Below are positions 1 to 12,764 of a stretch of 64,000 nt of DNA, piece after piece. The notes beneath the pieces are model-generated. The model had not been told where the DNA came from and did not search any database. It saw only the letters and a program-made list of their open reading frames with translations. Position 1 is the stretch's first letter. Every line of letters begins with the position of its first letter. The stretch is from NCBI GenBank assembly GCA_030141605.1, contig JAQGDQ010000155.1, forward strand, positions 62,001-126,000, written 5' to 3'. This DNA comes from Tubiluchus corallicola. Taxonomy: Eukaryota; Priapulida; Priapulimorpha; Priapulimorphida; Tubiluchidae. The translations under genes and the position numbers were made by a program.

Positions 1-640
1 ATAACTACTGACTGTAGTTATCTTCGATTTGTAATCTCCATTTTCTCCTTGTACATGTACCAATAAGTTTGGTGCTTTTACTGTGACAACTGTTCATAAA
101 AAAATTACGTTGCTTGATTAATGGCCTCGGTATGTAATTGATTAATACCCTAAATAATGATTGATTGCGTCTTCAAGTCATCCAGGTAATTTAAGGTGTG
201 TGTGATTGAGGCTGGAATACTTTGCAATCTGCTAGTTAGCACCATTGTCACAAATTTGTAGGTCACCTTTATCTTAAGAAAACTTACTGCCATTGATTGT
301 AGATTTCAAACTTCTTGGCGCCAAAATGGTTATTAATCAGTAATTACACTAATTATAATAGCTGCAAATATCCGTTGTGCAATGCTTCGTAATAACGCCA
401 TTAATTATATTGAAACAATAAAGGTGGATTACTGTGAAATCCCCAGGTAAATTGATCAGCAGGTGAGCAGTATCGTGACTAGTCATTGGATAAACATAAA
501 TATTAATAAGAGAGGCTCCTGAAGAGTGTGTGCAACTTTCATGGATGAGTGTATAAAATGCATGAAATTCGACCACTGACATAATTTGAAAGTCATTACT
601 TGCAAGAGAAATCAACTCTTCAACAAAAGCCTAAAGCACA
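1..640. other. Gene-free AT-rich flank
   Basis: No reading frame here resembles a known protein and no exon-like segment with good splice signals is visible. The sequence is AT-rich and not obviously repetitive within the window. Confidence 0.5.
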
Positions 641-644
641 ACAA

Positions 645-890
645 AATACTCTTTAGAAATTCGTCTTGAAATTTTGTATCACTTACATGCTGTCTTACTG
701 CGCACAGAACTTGCGTTGGCAGTAACGCTGTATACAACTAAACTTCCACGACAACCATTAGGCGCAGCCGTTCTGACGGTAAGTCATTTGAAACGTGTTT
801 AGGTAACATTGCATAAAGTTTGAAAAAGTAATCATAGCATTTGTAGCATATACTTCGCTGACTGACCAAAAGTTTAAATTACTTTTACCC
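645..890 (+). repeat. Dispersed repeat family A, copy 1 (partial)
   Basis: This segment matches 1345-1630 and 28335-28590 by eye. Shared landmarks, in order, are a 'cgtcttgaaattt' start, 'gtatcacttac', 'tgctgtctta', a 'gctgtata' block, 'ttaggc.c.gcc', and 'cttcgctgactgac..aaag'. No coding capacity is seen. The matching order of landmarks over about 240 bp points to a transposon-derived interspersed repeat of unknown class. Confidence 0.6.
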
Positions 891-1339
891 CTCAGCGTAG
901 TAAACAGTCAAAATCGGTATGGCTTTAGTAGTCAAGCACAAGCCATGACTACTCGGCAAAATATCCCGCTTATACCTAGTGTTCTATAATTTAAGTGATT
1001 TAATTGTTTATAGTTAAAGCATCAAATTCATTATTTTTGTTCAGGAATCAATTTGTTAGATGCTTGAGTCCTTTTCTTTTCTGAAATCCACACAGATAGG
1101 GCGCATCTGTTTGTGTGTAATTGTATAACCTTCACTTACTCTTGAAACCGTACAGAGGGCCGTAATCCGTGCACGTGACATCAACGATGAAGCCATGAAA
1201 TAATTGCTGACCTTGAAATCACCTCTTGAACTGCGTTGGTGTGTCGTCGATGTCGTGGCAGACTTAATTGCATTTTGCGTCGCCTGTTGGTGGAATCGTG
1301 AATTATGAGATGATTTCTTAAACGGTTTTCACAAATAAA

Positions 1340-1880
1340 GCCTTAAAAATTCGTCTTGAAATTTGGTATCACTTACGTGCTGTCTTATTGCATACAGAGT
1401 TTGCGTTAACAGTAATGCTGTATAAAGTTTGTAAATTTAAACTCTCGCAATGAGCGTTAGGCACTGCCATTTTAACGTCATTTGAAACTAGTCGTTTAGA
1501 TAACAGAAAAGTTGAAGAGTTGGGTAGACAAGTTGAAAACAGAAAAGTTGAAAAGTTGAGTAGACAAGTTGAAAAAACAATCAGAACATTCGTAGCACAC
1601 TCTTCGCTGACTAAGCAAAAGTACGAATTACTTTATCAGTAAGGCCAAGCAGTGTTCTTTTTTGGTGAATCAGTGGTGCACACTGGGATGGCGATGCAGT
1701 GACGCTTTCCCCGTTAACGCAAATATTTTAAATTATTAAGAATTTTCTTTTCCAATTATATAAGTCTTTGTAACTGGTAAGCATAATGCAAAGTAATATA
1801 ACTTTGTATGGAAAGTTCTTTTGGCGATATTTTAAAAATTCCCCTTTCTTCCCCTTTTACGAATATCACTGTCTGCGCTG
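1340..1880 (+). repeat. Dispersed repeat family A, copy 2 (longer)
   Basis: This copy is collinear with copy 1 and extends further right, sharing with 28330-28760 the blocks 'tggtgca..ctgggat', 'aatatttt.aattatt', 'ctaatataac' or a close form, and a 'ctttcttcccctttta' end. It contains an internal short duplication around 1508-1575 ('gttgaa.agttg.gtagacaag' twice). Non-coding; element class unknown. Confidence 0.6.
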
Positions 1881-4800
1881 TTATCAACTCTTAGCACCAT
1901 GCTTAGCACACATTTCAGTAATTACTTCGTGACTTCAACAATAGAATTCAACGCAAAACCTACTAGCAGTGCTGTAATTTTAAAGTTCCCAATAGCTGAT
2001 AGTGAATGGCGAACGTTGTTCTAGAACTTTCCTACGGGTTTTAGTTATTTCGGCTCACCTATAAATGCCCTTAAGCGAGCAAACGTCGCTGATCACGTAT
2101 CGCGACGACTATTGCTAATGATGATTGTTTGCGGCGGGAGTGGAATCTCTCAGCAGAATTACGGACAGATAGACAGACAGCTTTTGATAACAAGCACATT
2201 CACTGCTGATTAACATACTGATTGTAGCTTCCTCGATTATCTTTGTCGTTGAAATTTAGGGTTCTTGTATTTCACATTTGCCATTGTCACCATTATCATT
2301 GTTGCTACCGTTACTAATCTCCGCTTTCTCGCCTGTCTGTCTTCGTGATCATAGTCGTCATCATCATTATCATCTTCATTATTCCTTTCTCTACCTTCTC
2401 CTCATTGTCGTCGCCGTCATCATCATCGTCATCATTATCCATCATCCTTATACCTTTCTGTCCCCCTCCTCCTCATCGTCATCGTCGTGGTTTTCGTTTT
2501 CATCGTTACGTTTTCACGTATTTTCACTCTGTTTTGAGTAGGTGTGGGAAAATACTTGACCTTTCCTCGGCACGTGACTCCTAGCAAGCTGTCGACTGTT
2601 ATCGGTATCAGTAACATAGGTTTCTAGAATTTACAATGCGAAACATGATTGCAAACCAAAACTAACTCGTCGTTATGATTGACCCAGTATTTTTGTCTGA
2701 TGGTTGGCGATATGATAAAGATATGAGCCGGGCAAATTGAATCATCCCATTAGGCAGATCTGGTCTTGAGTTACACTTATTATAACTTAGAAATTTGTTT
2801 TTTATCACTGGCACAATAATGAATCCATTGGCCCGTGCCAACAAAGTGCCCGAATGCTTACTTTACTGCAGTTGTGGTCTAGTGCTTTAACGGGTCGCTA
2901 GGTGTCGTTTCCAGCGTGACATCCGGCCGTGGATCCGCTACGCTGATTCGTCATGCTCGGCGCCATGCAGCGGTCAGAAGTTAATGAATATGTGAATGAA
3001 GCGTAGTGGTTTCAAATCGGCTTCCTTTGATCATTGGCGTCTGCGTGGCGTTGACAATCGCAAAACATTTGGCACAGTAAGAAAGCAAAGTGAGAAATCC
3101 TTTGCTTCCATCATACAAAAGCAGTGTCCACTCCATTGTCCACGTCATTTGTGGGGTAAAAATCCTGGAAATTACGAAATTATCCCGGAAACAGCTAAAA
3201 CTGTTGACAGACCATCGTTCAAGTGATGGAATTAATAAAAATGTGACGAGTTTCTGCAATGCTGGAACACCCGAAGAGTTAAAATTATTGGTTGCTCTTA
3301 CCAAAATTACATAAAGGGTAGGACATTAATTATGATGACACATTGTGTGAAAACTTGCTGTCCAGTCTCAATTAAGCAAGATGCTAAAGTAAGCTAAGAT
3401 AAGTATTTGTAGCTGACAACTTTTTTTGGGCAAATTACACAATTTTTTAAGATTGTCAGGTGGTCTGGTGGCAGTAGGCTGCCATTTCTGTTGTTGTGGT
3501 TGTTGCGTTTCTGTTGTTGCTGTTGTTTTTTGCTGCTGCTACTGATGTTACTGTTACTATTGGTCATGCTGTTGCTTTTACTGATGCTGATGTTGATGAT
3601 AATGATGCACCGTATGCTGTCGCGTTCGTGTGTACTTTGAAGTAATTATTAGTAGATGATGGGCCTTGCTTACAGTAGTCGTTTTGATATTACATTCCAA
3701 ATGCAAAAGCCGAGTCGTTCTATTAGAGCGCCTATTATGTTAGATCAATGTTCAAAAGGGTTGGGCATTTCAGGCTACTGTAAAGGTGTAAGCAGACCAA
3801 ATGGCCGTTTTGCTTGTCGAAACCTGCCACATGTTTGTAGGACCCTTACAGTATTCATTAGCATTAGTGTGTTTCGCCATTTTACATTCGCCTTTCCAAG
3901 TCGAATGTTGCACTCAGACAAACTTCTGAGCTGGCAGCTGCTTCTTGTTTTATTTTATTGCCTAAAAATTCAAGTTGTGGCAGTTACGTTTCATTAGAAA
4001 TATTTAGTGTTCCACCATTTGAGCGGATCCAAACCAAAAGGGCCCCGGAATTGGTGTTGGGTACCTAATCATCCGAGCCACAGTTCTAACCATGCCGTCA
4101 AATACATAGCGTACTAACGTAAACCGTTTCTGCTTACAAATACGTTCGAATTATGACCGACAAGCGCAGTAACTATTCCTAAACTAAAGATGTGGGTCTA
4201 TGTCTTCTCTCTGACTTCTTTATCGTGTTCTGTATAGATGCGTGCTGTCACATTTAGGGTAGAGCACACCCGAGGAATTTTTAGGTGTAGCTTGAATGAT
4301 TCACGTGTGTGTGTGTGGATCATAAACATGAAGTCTTATAGCTGGTGTATGACTCATCCTACACCAAGTAGACATGGCTTCTTTTATGCTTGGATTCATC
4401 TATTTTGCTTCCAAATTGCGGAAGCTTTCAGTTCAAAAGGATCACCAAAGAATTTATAAGACTCTCAAATTGCAGCACATATTGATAAATGGGCTTGCTT
4501 CGCTTTGTGATATTTTCGGGGTAACTTCTTCCAGGACCGTCTTAACGTCTTAGAGCATGGGCACACTGGGCAGAGGCCCGTGCTAATATTGTTTGCTGAG
4601 TTTCATGTTTTTTAATGTTTAAGCAATGATTTTGCTGGAAGTTCCAATGCAGTAAATATATGTCGACCATTTACTCTTTTATTCCTGCGAGAGGTTATAT
4701 GGGTAGGGGCCCCAGTGCACTGTTTAGCCCCGGGGCCTAGAATGCTTGTAAGACGACCCTGACTTTCTCAATTATTGGCTGCGACGCTGGTTTTGGGAAC

Positions 4801-5390
4801 TTGTTACAAACTGCTGAAATATGGGAGAGAAGGGACTAATGAAGTACATACAGCATGTTAAAAAAATGCTGAATTAAACTGTATCAGTTTGCAGTACCCT
4901 TGTATGGAAAGCCTAAGTTTAACAGGACGAAAATGTAATACCAACCATTAAGAGGCCCATCCCAGCGAGAGGCCATTTAGCATCACATTTTAGGCACAAA
5001 CACGGCTGATACATGCCGTCTTCTTCTTCATCATCATCGTATACTCACTACGTCTACTGTAGACTTTGGTATACAGTCTAACGCTGTATTCATCATCATC
5101 ATCATACGCCAGTCACGTCTATTGTAGACATTTTGCCATTTCTAACGAACTGGCAATAGAAGCTATCTTTTATGTACAGTATCGTAAATTTCATTAGAAA
5201 ACGATCTCAACAGTTGTGACTGGATGAAGTAATCATCTCAGATTTAAATGACTACAGTGCATGTCTCTTCACTAATCGAATTGCTCTAATGTAGCGTGTC
5301 CTCGTAAGTAGAAATCGATTACATTGTCAGTATCTGGTCATTGTAGGTTGGTATTTGGACTATTGGCTTTGGTCTGTAACATAGTTGAAG
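1881..5390. other. Gene-free stretch with low-complexity patches
   Basis: No gene is supported. There is a pyrimidine/ATC-rich patch (about 2278-2500), a TGT/CTG-rich patch (about 3480-3600) and an imperfect pair of CATCATC-plus-'acgtcta.tgtagac' units at 5020-5135. Short ORFs here lack splice context and recognisable domains. Confidence 0.45.
5020..5135. repeat. Imperfect direct repeat with (ATC)n and GTCTA.TGTAGAC
   Basis: Two units each contain a run of CATCATCATC followed by a 'cgtcta(c/t)tgtagac' block. The block is partly self-complementary (gtcta...tagac). Confidence 0.5.
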
Positions 5391-5399
5391 AGTAAGTAG

Positions 5400-5645
5400 A
5401 CTATCGGCTGAAGAAAAGCAGCACACTGTCAATTTCCGTCAAAAGTATAATAAGTTTTTGCAAAAACTTACATAGATTTGTGATATTTTTGCATATGAAC
5501 ATTATGTAAGCTGCAGAAGTTTGAATTGATTAATGCAGCACATGTTTACGGAAAGCCACGATGCGCTTACGAAAATCACAAAGTCCACCAGTTACGTCAT
5601 AATTTTCAAGTGAATGGCAGCTATGAATGTGACTGAAAATTTCTG
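5400..5645 (-). repeat. Dispersed repeat family B, minus-oriented copy
   Basis: The reverse complement matches 10895-11115 and 42590-42790. Shared blocks are 'cacttgaaaattatgacgta', 'gattt.cgtaagtg', 'ctgcagctta', 'tttttgt.aaaact', and 'gacggaa.ttgacagtg..ctgc'. Non-coding, probably a non-autonomous transposon of unknown class. Confidence 0.6.
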
Positions 5646-6996
5646 TTTAGCGATAATATAAATTAACTGTATGCTTTATAGACAGTTTTTTATTTATTTA
5701 TTTTTGTTTTTTTCTAGGCTTAAGTGATAGCAGTTAAATAAACCCAACATGCTAAGTGATTTGTCCTTTCTTTTAAATTTCTACTTTCATTTTAATTTCT
5801 GCGTACTGTCATGAACATGTCATAATATGTTAATATTACCACAAGAAAAAGATAGTGCACATTGCTTTGTGATAGAGGGTGAGGACTTTTCTTCTATACG
5901 CATATCTATATTTCGGGGTCGGGATAATATAGCTGAGAAATGATGTACAGGTTTCTGCTCAAAGTTAGGTAACATCAAGCTTGATCAGTGCATAGATAGG
6001 TGAACACCGTTTCAGTTACCATGTTGAGGTCTCCGTCCAGCCATTTCTTCTAATGAAGAAACTGTGTACGTTTAAATGTGGTTTGTCATTTTCGGTAATT
6101 TGCTTGTTAATTAGCTGGGCTCGGATCGTGCCACGTACATGCCGGTCGCGCCTCAACCATCAAAATTACCATCATACCCTGCCGTGTGGATCAGTATGTA
6201 AAAATGGGAAAACGGGTGATTTTTATTTATCGTTGAAGACAAACGATATATCATTATTGCCGAGTTTAATAAAAGAGAATATCGATATTGCCTACTGGAA
6301 ACTGGCGTGTTTGCTCAATTTGTTAAACCAATTTGCATATTTTAATTGAAAAATGTTATTCGTGCTGAAATTAATTTGAATTTTATTCCCTAGGTGGGGT
6401 AATTTTACCAAGCTTTGCGCTCGAGTTGCCACAATTGCGCGGAGCCCTATTATTAGCTGTAAAATTTTAATAATATAGGTATGGTTTGAGACTGTATTTT
6501 GTGTTTAATCTGTCGCCTATGTAATATTGATGGGAGCGGTTCAAACTTGAAAGGTATAAGAAATTCCTGTAAATGCTGTGCCCTTCATCCCAATTTATTG
6601 ATTTTTATGGAGTTTTTTATTAAGTGTAATTTATTTTTTATAGAAAATTATGGTAGAAATTACGACAGTCAAAGACTTATAGTGACTATACACGTAATTG
6701 ATGAACTTATTAGTTGATCAAAAATCAATTTCATTACTCCTACCAGGTTGTCCTTTCTTTGTGCAACTCCGGTGTGCACGCTCGTAAAGTTCTGTAAAGA
6801 AGTAGGTTTGAAAAACAGAACATAGTAGGACTAAAGAACAACAGAAACAGCCCAAAGAAAAATGTTACACAAATATTATTGAAATGTGCATTCTAAAATT
6901 ATATGAAGCCATCTTTGTGACTGTCCCCAATTGAAAAGAAACCATACACGTAATGCAGTTATTAATATGGCAGCTTCACTGACTGTTTTCCAAATA

Positions 6997-7207
6997 CAGG
7001 GCCCTCCAAAAGAAGCAGCTCAGTAGGAATATGACAAAACGAACCTGGATTTCTGCATTTATGACGTCATGATGACGTAAGAATAATATTAATTTTATGC
7101 GTCATTATTCCAGTTTTCCTATCATGAAATAGGGCATATCCACACTTACTGGACGTAGTATGTTGTAATATTGTGATTTTGCGCACTATTTTTTTTGGAA
7201 TACCCTG
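6997..7207. mobile_element. Mariner/Tc1-type MITE, about 211 bp
   Basis: The left end CAGGGCCCTCCAAAAGA and the right end (reverse complement CAGGGTATTCCAAAAAA) form imperfect terminal inverted repeats. Each end abuts a TA dinucleotide (6995-6996 and 7208-7209), the target duplication of Tc1/mariner elements. No transposase is present, so it is a non-autonomous MITE. Family assignment rests on the CAGGG..TCCAAAA terminal motif and TA flanks. Confidence 0.72.
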
Positions 7208-7489
7208 TACAACATAAGCTGTCAAGGGGCGTATAGAATTACTGCTTTTTTGTTAATATTGAAAGTGAACTAGAATACTAATATGATTAATAGCTTATAA
7301 TCTAATAACGTTGTAGACACACCGATATTGTTGGCTTTGCCCCACTTGCTGTTAGTCGTCATTCATACGATGACTCATGGGAGTAATAGCTTGAGCTGCT
7401 CAGGGTGCATCTGCGGGCTGAGCCGTCTTCTAGCGGAGTGATTGGTGCCCAGACGATATCAGATCCCAGACTGAGTCATCTCGGAAAGA

Positions 7490-7595
7490 TAGAGACAGAC
7501 AGAGCAAGAAGAAAGAAAAAGAGAGCAATAGAGAGACAAAGGGGAAGGGAGAGGGAGGGAGAAGAGTGAATAAAAGAAAACAGAGAGGCTGCCCC
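7490..7595. repeat. Purine-rich GA/AGAGA tract
   Basis: About 100 bp of almost pure purine on the plus strand (agag/aaag/ggga mixtures). Low complexity. Confidence 0.7.
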
Positions 7596-8025
7596 CAGAA
7601 CAGTAAATCCAACTAGTGAAAAGCCAAGTTTAAAGTTTTCAGGCTTATGTAGACTATCCGCATCGCCAAGGTAGCCATGTTAGTTAACAATACAACTACA
7701 TTGTTTGTCCGTCATGCACGTATGAACGATACAGCACCCCACCAAAATGTCTTTTCAAGTTTCAACATTAAAAGTTACTATTGGACGCAAGCCGAACAAC
7801 AACACGTCCCAGTACACGTTTGAACCCAAAGCTTTTCTGGATGATCAGCTTCCGCTGTGCCAGATGTACCGGTATACTCACCCTTCCATTGTAATGAAAC
7901 ATTTTCTGGCTACAGTAACTGCTCTAAAGACGTAGCCGATTGTCTCACCTATCCCATGATCCTTTGCTACTGTCTATCTTCCTATATTCAGCGATCTGTC
8001 GATATGTCTCTCTTTCTCTCCCTTG
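7596..8025. other. Gene-free stretch before the composite satellite
   Basis: No gene supported. Short ORFs run directly into the tetranucleotide array and have no domain identity. Confidence 0.4.
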
Positions 8026-8800
<775 letters not shown>

Positions 8801-10060
8801 CACAAATGCACATTTATACATCACGCTGATTGTTTACTACTGATACACAGTAGTATGGTAATTTTACTATATATGCAATCATTCTCTCATCCATCAGTTG
8901 ATTCCTAATGCTAATCTCGTGTAATCGTCCCCAGTCGCCAGGCTTTGAGTTACGCTGCTCTACACAAGTGCACGCAAACATAGTCAAAGTAATGCATGAA
9001 ATCAGCTGGAAGATCGTAAGGGCGTGTTCACATTTTATCCGGCGCATATCTTTTGTCTGACGGGTATTTTAATAAAAACCGTTGCCACATGTTTTACGCA
9101 TTTGTGTTTTTATACGAGTTTTGAAAAAAGGGACACCCGTTGAAGTTGTTTGTTTTTTGACTTCTTTGTAAACAAAAAAAATACGCAAAGTTTGCTACTC
9201 ATAAGTTGATGCTTCTTTTTTGGTCCATACTCTGGTTTTTGGTGTCCCGCTGTACTCCAAAATAACACCGCCTCCTGTTACAAAAAAGAACCTTTATGCT
9301 AAAAATTATTTCTAATTTGAACTGCGGACTTGAAAACTATTCATTTTGTGCCTGTAAACAGAGCTGTATATAATTCATCAAGTCCTGATTCATGCGCACT
9401 GTTATTAGTACAGTGAACCCCTAATTGTATTAACACGATTTTTCAATAAACTGACGCCATAGATAAACCGTTGACTAAGTCACCACAAGCACTTATCCTC
9501 GTTCAATGAACATCACTTACGCTAATTATAATAATTACTCGAATGTGAGTCATCAGTCATTGGGGTTTGAAGTGGGTTAATTTGTTCGCTTTATCAGTGC
9601 ATTCTCGGAGATGTAGAAATAGGATAATTTTTGATTGGGATGAAATAGTTTTGGAATATTGGAGTAATTTTTCGTCTTCCTTTTGTAGTGTTTACCAATC
9701 CGCCTAGTCCGTGACAGCGGAACAGATATAACATTTTTCACTGTTGTAACTATGCAATACTTATATAACATTTTTATTTTTATACCAACATTAGGGTTTT
9801 TTGCCTGTTTAGTTAGAGTGACTGCCGATTTAAGCGATGCTAGTTTAAATCCCAACATTGGCCATTTATGAATTGGGTAAAAACGGTCTTTTACTTCGGT
9901 TACTTTTTAATTTAAACATAATTTATTGATGTTTTTGCCTTGGTTTTACTCCGCTTGTACCTATTTCAAAGAAAGAAATACCAGTGAAGACATTTGTTTG
10001 AGGGTATAGAATGTTCCATTATCAATAACTGATAATTGACGAAAATCTATTGTTATCAAA
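8801..10060. other. Gene-free AT-rich stretch
   Basis: No convincing exon, RNA gene or transposon end pair was found. A pogo-like motif (TA-CAGTGAACCCC, near 9410) has no visible partner. Confidence 0.4.
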
Positions 10061-10075
10061 TTTTGTGTATTTAGA

Positions 10076-10250
10076 CTATAGTGCAAACGCTTCAGCGTTA
10101 CTCTCGACACTTCTCACAGTGAATAGAGAAATGATTGTCAGCTCGCAGTTACTGTCAGAGTAACTCAGCAATTTTTGCTCTGTTATCTGAACGTGCTTGT
10201 CAGTTACTTGGCGAGAAAACTCGCTAGTCCGAACGAACCTTAGTAAGGAA
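10076..10250 (+). repeat. MITE family C, partial copy (right half)
   Basis: Similar to the right half of the complete copy at 25833-26142: 'gacacttct..cagtgaa', 'gtcagctc.c', 'ctgtc.gagtaa', 'tttgctct', 'tgaacgtgcttg', 'agttacttggc.agaaaactc' and a terminal 'tagtccgaac'. The left half is missing or diverged. Confidence 0.6.
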
Positions 10251-10894
10251 ATAAGGGCCACGCAATTTGTAGAGAATTTTTTGCTCCCATTTCGTTACTT
10301 AATGATTTAATCACTAAAGTGACTCAGAGACGAATGTAACACACTACTCTTTCTCTTATAAATTGAAGCCTAACCACATCAATCATGTCTGTACTTTCAG
10401 TCAATAAAAGAAGAAACTAGAGACAGTTTGCTCATCGGAGCGCTCCCTACTGGTTAATTGACTTGTGTTTTCCCAACAGAGTCAACTTGAATTAATGAGA
10501 GCTGAGTAGTACAGAAACTGATGTTGGTGATTTATTAATGGCCTGTAGGGGATTTGGTAGTTTTTGGAAGACTATAAAAATGCTTATTTAAATCTGCACC
10601 AGCGTTTAATGTTTCTTTTTTTGTTCATGGACGGCGCCGTGTGATTTGTTTGATAAACCATGGGAAGTGGTGTTCACAGGACGGTTGAACCGTGCCATGC
10701 ACCGCTAAGCCGATTTGAAACATTAAACGAAAGGACATGTCACTTAGCGTGCAGTGTTTATTTTACTGTTATCATATAAACAGAAAAATTGTAATTTTGT
10801 AAGTATAGAAAATTACTGTACTTTTCTGTACTAATTTGTAACAAAGAAATTTGTAAGAACCTGCCTATAAAGCGTAAAGGTAATTATGCTCTAT

Positions 10895-11310
10895 GAAAAC
10901 TTTCAGGCGTGAGGATAGTTGCCATTCACTTGAAAATTATGACGTAACCGGTGGATTTCGTGATTTTTCGTAAGTGCGCCGTGCTTAAACTATTTCAGAC
11001 TTCTGCAGCTTACTTAATGTTCATGCAAAAATATCACAAAATTAGCTAACTAATTTTTGTGAAAACTTTTTATGCTTTTGACGGAAGTTGACAGTGAGCT
11101 GCATTTCTTCAGCCAATGAACGATGCCACTGGTGGAAGAATGAACGTTCATAATGAGAGTTCCCAAGCGTGAAATGATTGCAACTCTGAAGTGATTTTAC
11201 TAACTTCACGAGACGCTTGCCCCACTTTAATTACTAAATCCTTCTAACAATTTTTGCAAACAGTGAAATAAGCCTAACTTCCCGGAGAGGTTGACCTTTC
11301 CTTTAGAACT
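10895..11310 (+). repeat. Dispersed repeat family B, plus-oriented copy
   Basis: Collinear with 42585-42965, sharing 'gttgccattcacttgaaaattatga', 'cttctgcagctta', 'gcaaaaatatcac', 'tgattttactaa', 'ccttctaac' and 'gaccttt' blocks in order. Its internal block 11081-11156 is repeated in inverse orientation at 11532-11607. No coding capacity. Confidence 0.65.
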
Positions 11311-11607
11311 TTGGCTAAACAGGCATTCCTCTCATACAATTTTGATTGGCTACGCCCTCGTCATCCATCTTGAAAATATTATTTCTTATAAGCCAATGTG
11401 AGTTTGCTGTCAGAGGGAAAACTGGCAATAGAAATCTCGCTAACCTGAACGCGCAAGTGTGAACTACTTTGCGAGTTACTGTCGGCAAGTTATAGCAAAT
11501 TCTCCGACACTTCCTGCGAGTGGGCTTCCTCCCATTATGAACGTCCATTCTTAAACCAGTGGCATCATTCATTGGCTGAAGAAATGCAGCTCACTGTCAA
11601 CTTCCGT
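11081..11607. repeat. Inverted repeat, about 75-bp arms (11081-11156 / 11532-11607)
   Basis: The left arm starts ACGGAAGTTGACAGTGAGCT. The right arm, read in reverse complement, starts with the same 20 bases and continues with only a few mismatches through 'gccactggt..aagaatg.acgttcataatg'. The spacer is about 375 bp and contains partial family B and C sequence. The 11.6-12.4 kb minisatellite begins directly after the right arm. Confidence 0.8.
11400..11531 (+). repeat. MITE family C, partial copy (left half)
   Basis: It shares 'gtgtgaact..ttt.cgagttactg.cggcaagttat.gcaaa.tctcc' with 25887-25940 and a 'ctgaacgcgc' block resembling the family terminal motif. It lies between the two arms of the 11.1/11.6 kb inverted repeat. 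Confidence 0.55.
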
Positions 11608-11614
11608 TGATGAG

Positions 11615-12366
11615 TAAGAGTAAGAGTCCTGTTGTGTATTTGCCACAAGTCTTGTTGTGTATTTGCCGTAAGTCTTGTGTATTTGTCGTAAGTCTTGTTG
11701 TGTATTTGCCGTAAGTCTTGTTGTGTATTTGTCGTAAGGCTTGTTGTGTATTTGCCGTAAGTCTTGTGTATTTGTCGTAAGTCTTGTGTATTTGCCGTAA
11801 GTCTTGTGTATTTGTCGTAAGTCTTGTTGTGTATTTGCCGTAAGTCTTGTTGTGTATTTGCCGTAAGTCTTGTGTATTTGCCGTAAGTCTTGTGTATTTG
11901 CCGTAAGTCTTGTGTATTTGTCGTAAGTCTTGTTGTGTATTTGCCGTAAGTCTTGTTGTGTATTTGTCGTAAGTCTTGTTGTGTATTTGCCGTAAGTCTT
12001 GTTGTGTATTTGTCGTAAGGCTTGTTGTGTATTTGTCGTAAGGCTTGTTGTGTATTTGTCGTAAGGCTTGTTGTGTATTTGCCGTAAGTCTTGTGTATTT
12101 GTCGTAAGTCTTGTGTATTTGTCGTAAGTCTTGTTGTGTATTTGCCGTAAGTCTTGTTGTGTATTTGTTGTAAGGCTTGTGTATTTGCCGTAAGTCTTGT
12201 GTATTTGCCGTAAGTCTTGTGTATTTGTCGTAAGTCTTGTTGTGTATTTGCCGTAAGTCTTGTTGTGTATTTGTCGTAAGGCTTGTTGTGTATTTGCCGT
12301 AAGTCTTGTGTATTTGCCGTAAGTCTTGTGTATTTGTCGTAAGTCTTGTTGTGTATTTGTCATACA
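11615..12366. repeat. Minisatellite, mixed 20- and 23-bp units
   Basis: About 35 tandem units of GTCTTGTGTATTTGCCGTAA (20 bp) interleaved with a 23-bp form carrying an extra TTG (GTCTTGTTG...). T/C variation occurs at the TTTG(C/T)CG position and 'aggc' replaces 'agtc' in some units. No unit contains a stop on the minus strand, so two minus frames stay open for over 250 codons. Both unit lengths are 2 mod 3, so the frame rotates every unit and the ORFs are artefacts. Confidence 0.95.
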
Positions 12367-12760
12367 TTGCGTAGTGATGTATCTAAATGAAACCATATTG
12401 CTCCTTGTTATAGTCTCATCAAAATGACTGATCACAGCTCTGGTGGCAATTTCCACTGCTTTCCTGTCAGAGCTAAGGTTTAATTAATATCCCCAGCTTC
12501 CCTCCAACCACGAGTGCTCGGAATTACGATGAAGCCATAAATTAATTTGCCAAGAGATGGTTAATGTATTTTCTGTGTTACCTTATCTAACTGTGACTAA
12601 CAACGTGATACGTTTTCATTGAGGGAAAAACGTTTCCACCAACGATTTCGTTTTACGTTTTTATGTATCTTTTTCGAGTAGCATTTAAACGTAAAAAATG
12701 CCTAGTGCATATTTCTCTTATTTCAGCCCTTAGTGCAACAGTCACATGAGGCTTAACCTC
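12367..12760. other. Short gene-free spacer
   Basis: AT-rich unique sequence between two minisatellites. Nothing recognisable seen. Confidence 0.4.
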
Positions 12761-12764
12761 ACCA

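Noticed and set aside
3656-3997. 113-codon ORF in the left flank
   Set aside because: No recognisable family, no splice context, AT-rich surroundings; consistent with a chance ORF.
11569-12456. Two minus-strand ORFs of 295 and 256 codons
   Set aside because: They are translations of the 20/23-bp minisatellite. The frame rotates with each unit and there is no domain or conservation signal.
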